Part shown: positions 1 to 5,085 of the stretch, one piece after another | How positions within the stretch are numbered: position 1 is the first letter of the stretch | How the letters are laid out: each line of letters opens with the position of its first letter | Origin: Thiotrichaceae bacterium | GTDB taxonomy: Bacteria; Pseudomonadota; Gammaproteobacteria; Thiotrichales; Thiotrichaceae | NCBI GenBank assembly: GCA_026992705.1 | Contig: JALWYT010000049.1 | Location: forward strand, 1-8,419 | Length of the DNA stretch: 8,419 nucleotides | Direction of reading: 5' to 3' | Translations under genes and position numbers: made by a program | Notes under the pieces: model-generated | Told to the model about the DNA's origin: nothing | Databases searched by the model: none | Seen by the model: only the letters and a program-made list of their open reading frames with translations

Positions 1-423
1 AAACAAAAACAAAATAATAATCAACAACAAAATAGCGACCAAAAACAGACTAAGAAGCAACAAAACCAACAACAAAAGCAAGGAAAAAAAGCAGACAAAA
101 AAAAACCATCTGAAAAAGACGGCAAAAAGGGCGAAGACCAAGCCCTAGCGGATAAGCAAAAAGCTCAAGAAGAAAAAGAAAAGAAAGCCGCAGAAGCATG
201 GAAAAGACAACAAGAAGAAGCCGAAAAAAATAAAAAAGATAAAAATAAAGACAATGCCCTAAAAGACAGCAAAAAATTCAGCGAACAACAACGCGAATTA
301 CAACAAGCCACTGAACAATGGCTACGCCGCATTCCCGACGACCCATCAGGCTTATGGCGACGCAAATTTCAATACCAATACCGCCAACGCGGTCAACCCC
401 GTGCGGTTGGAAAGCCGTATTAA
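1..423 (+). CDS. C-terminal part of a VWA/BatB-like protein (5' end outside the window)
   Basis: The frame is open from base 1 and ends at TAA 421-423, giving 140 visible residues. The first ~95 residues are a low-complexity, strongly hydrophilic Lys/Gln/Asn/Glu-rich tail with almost no hydrophobic residues. They are followed by a conserved-looking ending, EQWLRRIPDDPSGLWRRKF (about residues 105-123), then a basic YQYRQRG tail. From memory, this ending is typical of the C-terminus of gammaproteobacterial VWA-TPR proteins of the BatB type. These are membrane-anchored proteins encoded with an MoxR AAA+ ATPase and implicated in envelope or stress functions. The VWA domain, TPRs and membrane helices would lie upstream and are not visible, so the assignment rests on this C-terminal motif. 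Its stop codon overlaps that of the convergent C39 peptidase gene. The coding strand is very A-rich, including a 9-A run at 97-105. Confidence 0.72.
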   Translation, partial: KQKQNNNQQQNSDQKQTKKQQNQQQKQGKKADKKKPSEKDGKKGEDQALADKQKAQEEKEKKAAEAWKRQQEEAEKNKKDKNKDNALKDSKKFSEQQRELQQATEQWLRRIPDDPSGLWRRKFQYQYRQRGQPRAVGKPY

Positions 424-1088
424 AAATCTCGCATTAATAACATATCAGTTGGCACATGAGAAAATTTAGGTGGTGAGAAAAATGCCTTATTTACATTTGC
501 TTTTTTCTTCAGTGGCAAAATTGCTAACATTTTGCCTTTCAATTCCTTATCTTTTCTAGTTTCCCAGATTTTTTTAAATTGACCTCTGGTCAAAATTCGA
601 TTGCCTAAGGATGAATCTGATAATTTAATATGTGTATCATTAATACCGCTGACTACAGTGAAATGATCTGTTTTTCGTTGTTTTACATATAAAATCACAG
701 GAATTTTTAATTTAGTTAATTGCTCCCATGAAGTTGCAATACCTACACCTTTGTAACCAAGCTTTTTTAATGCTTCTCGCATATTGGCAAATGAGGCTTT
801 ACTACTTTTACCAATTGCTTTTAAGACTTTTTTTTCTGTAGTAGGTTGTTGGTAATATTCAGTCAGAATTGTAGCAATAGATGCTGCACCACAAGAATAA
901 TCTAGCTGCTGTTTAACTAAGCTTTTATCTCTAAAATCTTTCCAACTTTTTACGGCAATCTCTCCATTTAATTGGTTTGTTTCAAAAACAAGTGGAGCCG
1001 CTATCGTTGTATTAGTATTAATTTGAGCAACTAAGCTAAATAATAAACCATAAAATATTTTTCTTAATTGATTATGTTTTTTTGTCAT
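420..1088 (-). CDS. Secreted stand-alone C39-family cysteine peptidase (putative)
   Basis: The 222-residue product begins with a signal peptide: basic MTKKHNQLRK, a hydrophobic stretch 11-23, and likely cleavage near A30/A31. A papain-like C39 core follows. C66 sits in DYSCGAAS with Q60 six residues before it (oxyanion position), H142 is in TDHFTVV, and D158 is in LSDSSLG. This Cys-His-Asp order and spacing match the peptidase C39 domain that removes double-glycine leader peptides in bacteriocin ABC transporters. Here there are no ABC or membrane domains, so the enzyme should act alone in the periplasm. No bacteriocin precursor or exporter is visible nearby, and its substrate is unknown. A degenerate, non-proteolytic C39-like protein is unlikely because all catalytic residues are present. 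The ATG at 1086-1088 is chosen because it gives a complete signal peptide, but no good Shine-Dalgarno sequence precedes it. The gene ends on the same TTAA that stops the convergent gene. Confidence 0.82.
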   Translation of the reverse strand: MTKKHNQLRKIFYGLLFSLVAQINTNTTIAAPLVFETNQLNGEIAVKSWKDFRDKSLVKQQLDYSCGAASIATILTEYYQQPTTEKKVLKAIGKSSKASFANMREALKKLGYKGVGIATSWEQLTKLKIPVILYVKQRKTDHFTVVSGINDTHIKLSDSSLGNRILTRGQFKKIWETRKDKELKGKMLAILPLKKKANVNKAFFSPPKFSHVPTDMLLMRDF

Positions 1089-1121
1089 CAGAATAGTGAT
1101 ATTGTCGTATTAACAGTGTCC

Positions 1122-1135
1122 AGTATAAACATACT
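1122..1135. promoter_or_regulatory. Inverted repeat over a possible -10 box of the C39 peptidase gene
   Basis: The sequence AGTAT-aaac-ATACT is a 5-bp inverted repeat with a 4-base spacer. On the minus strand one arm lies within TATACT (1127-1122), a plausible -10 hexamer about 35 bases before the C39 start codon. No convincing -35 element lies 16-18 bases further upstream. It could be a promoter with an overlapping operator, or a chance repeat in AT-rich DNA. Apart from this and the tRNA promoter, nothing else was recognised between 1089 and 1266. Confidence 0.22.
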
Positions 1136-1226
1136 AGCATATCAGAGATAGTTTGAAAGCCTTTAAAATAATGGTAGGATATAACAACAAACGAGATACT
1201 TTATTTTTAAAGAAGTAATAAATTGG

Positions 1227-1255
1227 TTGACACAAATAAAGCTAATAGATACATT
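1227..1255 (+). promoter_or_regulatory. Sigma70 promoter of the tRNA-Met gene
   Basis: A perfect -35 hexamer TTGACA (1227-1232) is followed by a 17-base spacer and TACATT (1250-1255), which matches four of six -10 positions. The next bases, accgatccctc, are C-rich, like the discriminators of stringently controlled stable-RNA promoters. The expected start, about 7 bases after the -10 box, falls near 1262-1263. The primary transcript would then have only 4-5 bases before the mature tRNA 5' end. Confidence 0.72.
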
Positions 1256-1266
1256 ACCGATCCCTC

Positions 1267-1343
1267 GGCTACATAGCTCAGTTGGTTAGAGCACATCACT
1301 CATAATGATGGGGTCCCAGGTTCGAATCCCGGTGTAGCCACCA
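1267..1343 (+). tRNA. tRNA-Met (elongator, anticodon CAT)
   Basis: The full cloverleaf can be folded by eye. The acceptor stem GGCTACA pairs with TGTAGCC (1333-1339). The D stem is GCTC/GAGC. The anticodon stem CATCA/TGATG encloses the loop CTCATAA, with CAT at 1301-1303. The T arm has loop TTCGAAT. The discriminator is A1340, and the CCA end is encoded at 1341-1343. The T stem has one A-C mismatch (1318/1330), which the E. coli elongator tRNA-Met also has. The body matches the elongator species rather than initiator tRNA, which lacks the first acceptor pair, or the lysidine-type tRNA-Ile(CAT). It stands alone with its own promoter, and no clear terminator follows directly. Confidence 0.97.
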
Positions 1344-1547
1344 ATTCAAAATTCCAGAGCATCAACTTTTCCCCTAAAACCCTTCTAAATCAAGCATTTC
1401 AGCTAGGCTATAAGTGCCAATGAATCAACTTTTATTTGTGGGTATCAAATAAAAATGCGAGTATAATTGCAGTGCTGAGAAGTTTCATACCTGTACTATC
1501 AACTCATATTAAAACACAAGTTAGGTACGCCTACTAAGACATAGCAG

Positions 1548-1595
1548 TAGAGAAATAATCTATATTCTGTCAGTTAGATGACACCCTTTTCTCTA
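1548..1595 (+). repeat. Nested inverted repeat, possible weak terminator
   Basis: The outer arms TAGAGAAA (1548-1555) and TTTCTCTA (1588-1595) are perfectly complementary. Inside them ATCTA (1558-1562) pairs with TAGAT (1575-1579), giving a two-part stem. The following ttcttctttta is T-rich but interrupted by C. It may end transcripts from the tRNA or from the 1462 box, or it may be a structured leader element. The stem is AT-rich, so confidence is low. Confidence 0.3.
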
Positions 1596-1635
1596 TTCTT
1601 CTTTTATACTACATCTCAAATATTATTGAGAAGGT

Positions 1636-1662
1636 CTTGAAATAAATCATAAAACCTACAGT
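1636..1662 (+). promoter_or_regulatory. Possible heat-shock (sigma32) promoter of clpB
   Basis: CTTGAAA at 1636-1642 is an exact match to the sigma32 -35 consensus. After a 12-base spacer comes CCTACAGT (1655-1662), which keeps only part of the CCCCATNT -10 consensus. clpB is a classic sigma32 regulon member in gammaproteobacteria, and the position, about 30 bases before the start codon, is right. The weak -10 box means the assignment relies on the -35 element and on gene identity. Confidence 0.5.
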
Positions 1663-1694
1663 TTAAAAGGATAAAAAACCAAAGGTAAAAGAAT

Positions 1695-4280
1695 ATGAGA
1701 ATGGATAAATTAACCAGTAAATTCCAACTCGCCCTACAAGATGCTCAATCCATTGCTCTTGGGCGAGATCATCAGTTTATTGAACCGGTGCATTTAATGA
1801 CAGCCTTGCTTGATCAGGAAGCGGGTACAGCTCGTGGTTTGCTGACGCAGGCAGGGGTTAATGTCAATATTTTGCGTTCCCAGTTAGGTGAGACGTTAGA
1901 CCGCATGCCCTCTGTGTCGGGGGATAATGGCGATGTGCATATTTCTAATGAATTGAATCGTTTGCTGAATAAGACCGATAAAATCGCTCAAAAACGTAAA
2001 GATCAATACATTGCCTCGGAGCTATTTATTTTAGCCGCTGTGGAGGACAAAGGTACATTAGGCGATCTACTTCGCAATGCAGGAGCGAATAAAGCTGCAA
2101 TTGAACAGGCGATTGATCATATGCGTGGCGGACAAAGTGTGAATGATGCGAATGCAGAAGATCAGCGTCAGGCATTGGATAAGTACACAATTGACCTTAC
2201 CGAACGTGCTGAACAGGGCAAGATTGACCCTATTATCGGGCGTGATGAAGAAATCCGCCGCATGGTACAGATTTTGCAGCGTCGGACTAAAAACAACCCC
2301 GTTATTATCGGTGAACCGGGGGTGGGTAAAACTGCATTGGTTGAGGGCTTGGCTCAGCGTATTGTCAATGGTGAAGTCCCTGAAGGGGTGAAAGATAAGC
2401 GATTGCTATCACTGGATTTAGGTGCATTGTTGGCAGGTGCAAAATATCGCGGTGATTTTGAGGAGCGTTTAAAAGCGGTACTTAGCGATATTGCCAAATC
2501 TGAAGGCAATATCATTCTGTTTATTGATGAAATTCATACCCTCGTCGGTGCAGGTAAAACCGATGGAGCAATGGATGCGGGTAATATGTTAAAGCCTGCT
2601 CTCGCTCGTGGTGAGCTACGCTGTATCGGTGCGACTACGCTGGATGAGTATCGTCAATATATTGAAAAGGATGCTGCTTTAGAGCGTCGTTTCCAAAAAA
2701 TCCTCGTTAATGAGCCAACAGTGGAAGATACGATTGCCATCTTGCGTGGCTTAAAAGAACGCTATGAAGTGCATCACGGTATTGAAATCACTGACCCTGC
2801 GATTGTTGCCGCGGCAACCTTATCGCATCGTTATATTACTGACCGCCAGTTGCCCGATAAGGCGATTGATTTAATGGATGAGGCGGCTTCTGTAATCCGT
2901 ATGGAAATTGATTCTAAGCCTGAAGAAATGGATAAGCTGGAACGCCGTTTAATTCAATACAAAATCGAGCGTGAGGCATTGAAAAAAGAATCAGACAAGG
3001 CTTCAATCAAGCGTCTTGAGGATTTAGAAGAAAAAATCGCCACACTAGAGCGTGAATATGCTGACCTTGAGGAAATCTGGAATGCTGAAAAAGCTTCCGT
3101 GCAAGGTACAAGCCATATTAAGGAAGCACTTGACCATGCTAGAACCGAGCTTGAAACAGCTCGCCGTGCTGGTGATTTGCAACGCATGTCAGAATTGCAA
3201 TACGGTCGGATTCCTGAGCTTGAGCAACAATTAAAGCAAGCGGCTGAGGCGGAAGCAGAAGGTGCTAAGATGCAGTTATTGCGTAATAAAGTTACCGATG
3301 AAGAAATCGCTGAGGTGGTTTCTCGCTGGACGGGCATCCCTGTTTCTAAAATGCTGGAAGGCGAAAAAGACAAGCTGCTTCGCATGGAGCAGGAGCTTAA
3401 AAAGCAGGTCATCGGGCAGGAAGAAGCGGTTGAAGCTGTCTCTAATGCCATCCGCCGCTCACGTTCAGGCTTGGCTGATCCGAATCGTCCAAATGGTTCG
3501 TTTTTATTCCTTGGTCCAACAGGCGTGGGTAAAACCGAGTTGACCAAAGCCTTGGCGAACTTTTTATTCGATACTGAAGAGGCGATGGTGCGGATTGATA
3601 TGTCCGAGTTTATGGAAAAGCACTCAGTGGCTCGCTTAATTGGTGCACCTCCTGGCTATGTAGGCTATGAGGAAGGCGGTTATTTGACAGAAGCGGTTCG
3701 TCGCAAGCCTTATTCGGTCATCTTAATGGATGAAATTGAAAAGGCTCACCCTGATGTGTTTAATATTTTATTGCAGGTATTAGATGACGGACGCTTAACC
3801 GATGGGCAAGGTCGCACGGTTGATTTTCGCAATACGGTTGTCGTAATGACCTCAAACTTAGGCTCTGACATTATTCAGAATATGGCAGGCGAAAGTAATT
3901 ACGATGAAATGAAAGCAGCGGTAATGAATGTGGTTGGCAACCACTTCCGCCCTGAGTTTATTAACCGTATTGATGAAACCGTTGTGTTCCATCCATTAAA
4001 CCGTGAACAAATTCGTGCTATCGCAGGTATCCAGCTACAGCATCTTAATAAGCGATTGCAAGATAATGATATGCACCTAGAGCTTTCTGATATGGCATTA
4101 GATCAATTAGCAAAAGTCGGCTTTGACCCTGTGTACGGTGCTCGCCCATTAAAACGAGCCATCCAGCAGGAAATTGCAAACCCATTATCACAACAATTGC
4201 TCGCAGGTGAATTTGTACCGGGTGATACCATTTACGGTGATTTGCAGGGTGATAAGATAGTATTTACTAAAAAATCGTAA
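1695..4280 (+). CDS. clpB: ATP-dependent protein disaggregase ClpB
   Basis: This 861-residue Hsp100/ClpB is full length (E. coli ClpB has 857). The hexameric cytoplasmic AAA+ machine threads aggregated proteins through its pore and works with DnaK-DnaJ-GrpE. The N domain spans about 1-145. NBD1 has Walker A GEPGVGKT (206-213), pore-loop Tyr251 in GAKYRG, Walker B ILFIDE with E279, and arginine fingers R331-R332. The coiled-coil middle domain, about 409-525, distinguishes ClpB from ClpA and ClpC. NBD2 has Walker A GPTGVGKT (607-614), pore-loop GYVGYEEGG (654-662), Walker B D679-E680, and sensor-2 GARPLKR (815-821). No ClpP-binding IGF/L loop is evident. The ATG is supported by AAAGG (1681-1685 region) and by the family's usual MRMDKLTSKF start. 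A sigma32-like -35 lies upstream and a strong terminator downstream, so it is probably monocistronic. No catalytic residue is missing. Confidence 0.98.
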   Translation: MRMDKLTSKFQLALQDAQSIALGRDHQFIEPVHLMTALLDQEAGTARGLLTQAGVNVNILRSQLGETLDRMPSVSGDNGDVHISNELNRLLNKTDKIAQKRKDQYIASELFILAAVEDKGTLGDLLRNAGANKAAIEQAIDHMRGGQSVNDANAEDQRQALDKYTIDLTERAEQGKIDPIIGRDEEIRRMVQILQRRTKNNPVIIGEPGVGKTALVEGLAQRIVNGEVPEGVKDKRLLSLDLGALLAGAKYRGDFEERLKAVLSDIAKSEGNIILFIDEIHTLVGAGKTDGAMDAGNMLKPALARGELRCIGATTLDEYRQYIEKDAALERRFQKILVNEPTVEDTIAILRGLKERYEVHHGIEITDPAIVAAATLSHRYITDRQLPDKAIDLMDEAASVIRMEIDSKPEEMDKLERRLIQYKIEREALKKESDKASIKRLEDLEEKIATLEREYADLEEIWNAEKASVQGTSHIKEALDHARTELETARRAGDLQRMSELQYGRIPELEQQLKQAAEAEAEGAKMQLLRNKVTDEEIAEVVSRWTGIPVSKMLEGEKDKLLRMEQELKKQVIGQEEAVEAVSNAIRRSRSGLADPNRPNGSFLFLGPTGVGKTELTKALANFLFDTEEAMVRIDMSEFMEKHSVARLIGAPPGYVGYEEGGYLTEAVRRKPYSVILMDEIEKAHPDVFNILLQVLDDGRLTDGQGRTVDFRNTVVVMTSNLGSDIIQNMAGESNYDEMKAAVMNVVGNHFRPEFINRIDETVVFHPLNREQIRAIAGIQLQHLNKRLQDNDMHLELSDMALDQLAKVGFDPVYGARPLKRAIQQEIANPLSQQLLAGEFVPGDTIYGDLQGDKIVFTKKS
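2127..2141 (+). promoter_or_regulatory. Probable internal translation start for short ClpB (GTG, codon 149)
   Basis: Codon 149 of clpB is GTG (2139-2141), preceded by GGCGGA (2127-2132) at a suitable distance. In E. coli, ClpB is known to be made in a short form lacking the N domain from a GTG at Val149. The same residue number, the same start codon and a purine-rich site are kept here. An ATG at 2121 (Met143) is an alternative, less well-placed start. Confidence 0.55.
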
Positions 4281-4301
4281 GTACGAAGATATAAAACAAA
4301 T

Positions 4302-4343
4302 AGGCTAAGTAGCATTATAATCCATTGCTACTTAGCCTTTTTT
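4302..4343 (+). terminator. Intrinsic terminator of clpB
   Basis: A perfect 13-bp stem, AGGCTAAGTAGCA (4302-4314) with TGCTACTTAGCCT (4326-4338), has an 11-base loop and is followed by TTTTT then ATT. It lies 22 bases after the clpB stop codon. The A-rich 5' flank gives a weaker T-rich tract on the other strand, but no converging gene is present to use it. It ends just 20 bases before the next start codon, so the PsiE-family gene must have its own promoter within or before this element, or depend on read-through. Confidence 0.93.
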
Positions 4344-4363
4344 ATTACAAGGGAAATAATTGA

Positions 4364-4855
4364 ATGGATAGAATTGAAGATCGAACAGAATGCCCAAAAT
4401 CAGATATTAAAAATTACTGGGCAGTAATGACATTTTATGAACGTTTTGAGCATATCGTTTCTATTTTTCTGAGTTTTATTATTAGTATTGTCATAATATT
4501 TGCTTTATTACAACTTACGAGAGAAGTCATCAATGTATTATTCTTCAATATGCTTAGTCCATTAGATCACAAAGTTTTTCAACTAATTTTTGGCATGATT
4601 ATGACCTTATTGATTGCTATGGAGTTTAAACACTCAATTCTCAAGGTGTTAGATAGGCAGTCACATATTGTCCAAGCTAAAGGCGTTGTGATGATTGCTT
4701 TACTTGCCCTAACAAGAAAGTTAATTATTATTGACTTATCAGAAACCGATCCAAGTAAAGTTTTTGCTCTTGGCTTTGTTGTGTTAGCTTTAGCTGTTGT
4801 TTATTACTTATTAAAACGTGACGATTATAAAAATACTAACAAAAAGAAAACGTAA
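4364..4855 (+). CDS. PsiE-family (phosphate-starvation-inducible-like) inner membrane protein
   Basis: The 163-residue protein has a charged N-terminal segment (1-29) and four predicted membrane helices at about 30-51, 70-87, 106-124 and 132-150. A Lys-rich tail (NTNKKKT) should be cytoplasmic. The blocks FQLIFGMIMTLLIAMEFKHSI (about 72-92) and KGVVMIALLALTRKLIIIDL (106-125) resemble the PsiE family (Pfam PsiE/DUF-type). That family is named after an E. coli gene induced by phosphate starvation, and its biochemical role is unknown. The start is supported by AAGGGA (4349-4354), 9 bases upstream. No Pho box was recognised, and because the clpB terminator sits right upstream there is little room for a promoter. 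Only the family membership is claimed, not phosphate regulation. Confidence 0.82.
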   Translation: MDRIEDRTECPKSDIKNYWAVMTFYERFEHIVSIFLSFIISIVIIFALLQLTREVINVLFFNMLSPLDHKVFQLIFGMIMTLLIAMEFKHSILKVLDRQSHIVQAKGVVMIALLALTRKLIIIDLSETDPSKVFALGFVVLALAVVYYLLKRDDYKNTNKKKT

Positions 4856-4872
4856 TAATTCGCTATCATAAA

Positions 4873-4912
4873 TTGAAATAGTAAGTAATTGAATCAGAGC
4901 TATTTTTTTCAA
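4873..4912 (+). terminator. Possible weak terminator after the PsiE-family gene
   Basis: AAATAG (4876-4881) can pair with CTATTT (4900-4905) around an 18-base loop, with a T-run continuing to 4909. The flanking TTG and CAA can also pair if the extra Ts bulge out. The stem is short and AT-rich, so it would be weak, but its place 18 bases after the stop codon fits. Confidence 0.28.
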
Positions 4913-4947
4913 TGAAAATCAAACTTAATTGTAGCAGTTTACTTAGC

Positions 4948-5079
4948 CTTATTGTATAAATATTGGTCAATAAGATGCCGTTATTGGGCATTCTCCAAAT
5001 TGAGAAGTGTTGTAAGCTATCTAGATGCTTGACTAATGGTCTAATTTTTGCCCCAATATAGTGAAGGGTTATTGGGGAA
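4948..5079 (+). promoter_or_regulatory. Structured leader with alternative hairpins masking the hydrolase RBS
   Basis: Five segments alternate in complementarity: A TTATTG (4949-4954), B CAATAA (4968-4973), C TTATTGGG (4981-4988), D CCCCAATA (5051-5058) and E TATTGGGG (5070-5077). A:B, B:C, C:D (7 bp) and D:E (8 bp) can each pair, so A:B plus C:D excludes B:C plus D:E. Segment E contains GGGG of the ribosome binding site GGGGAA (5074-5079), 6 bases before the GTG start. D:E would hide it and C:D would expose it. A small hairpin TTCTC/GAGAA (4991-5006) lies between. No known riboswitch class was recognised. The pairing is seen directly; the switching is inferred. Confidence 0.4.
4975..5061 (+). 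CDS. Possible 28-codon leader peptide upstream of the S33 hydrolase
   Basis: ATG 4975 opens a 28-residue frame that stops at TAG 5059-5061, inside the loop of the hairpin masking the next ribosome binding site. The peptide starts MPLLGILQIEK and contains a Cys-Cys pair and a third Cys (KCCKLSRC). A ribosome reaching the stop would cover segment 5051-5058 and so keep the downstream site open, as in translation-coupled leaders. Against it: no good Shine-Dalgarno precedes the ATG, frames of this length arise by chance, and the opposite strand is also open here. It resembles no known protein. It could equally be the remnant of a decayed sequence. Confidence 0.18.
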   Translation: MPLLGILQIEKCCKLSRCLTNGLIFAPI

Positions 5080-5085
5080 CTCAAC

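Larger units (their letters stand above)
1344..1694. other. Non-coding region between tRNA-Met and clpB
   Basis: No credible protein-coding frame is visible in these 351 bases. Three elements were noted besides the two listed separately. A perfect TATAAT at 1462-1467 could be a -10 box, but the hexamer 17 bases upstream (TGGGTA) is a poor -35. The small hairpin TAGG-tacg-CCTA lies at 1522-1533. The inverted repeat CTCAA-atatta-TTGAG lies at 1615-1630, directly ahead of the sigma32-like -35 box. If the 1462 box is active, it would give a 5' leader of about 220 bases for clpB or a short untranslated RNA ending at the 1548-1595 hairpin. Confidence 0.6.

Noticed and set aside
165..365. Minus-strand frame of 66 residues rich in Ser, Phe and Leu
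   Set aside because: It is the reverse complement of the A-rich coding tail of the VWA gene; the composition simply mirrors Lys/Gln codons, and no ribosome site is present.
1267..1343. tRNA-Ile with CAT anticodon (lysidine type) or initiator tRNA
   Set aside because: Acceptor stem, variable loop and T-arm with the A-C mismatch match elongator tRNA-Met; initiator would lack the first acceptor pair.
2143..2391. Plus-strand frame of 82 residues inside clpB
   Set aside because: Lies in another frame of a clearly conserved gene and has no recognisable features.
3052..3543. Two plus-strand frames (60 and 93 residues) inside clpB
   Set aside because: Out-of-frame shadows of ClpB with no ribosome site and no protein features.
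2954..3547. Minus-strand frame of 197 residues opposite clpB
   Set aside because: Long antisense frames are common opposite highly expressed, codon-biased genes; the Ser-rich composition reflects the Glu/Ala/Leu codons of the ClpB middle domain.
4866..5084. Minus-strand frame of 72 residues in the hydrolase leader
   Set aside because: No family was recognised, no ribosome site or promoter was seen, and it ends in AT-rich spacer. It is kept only as a hint that the region may be a remnant.
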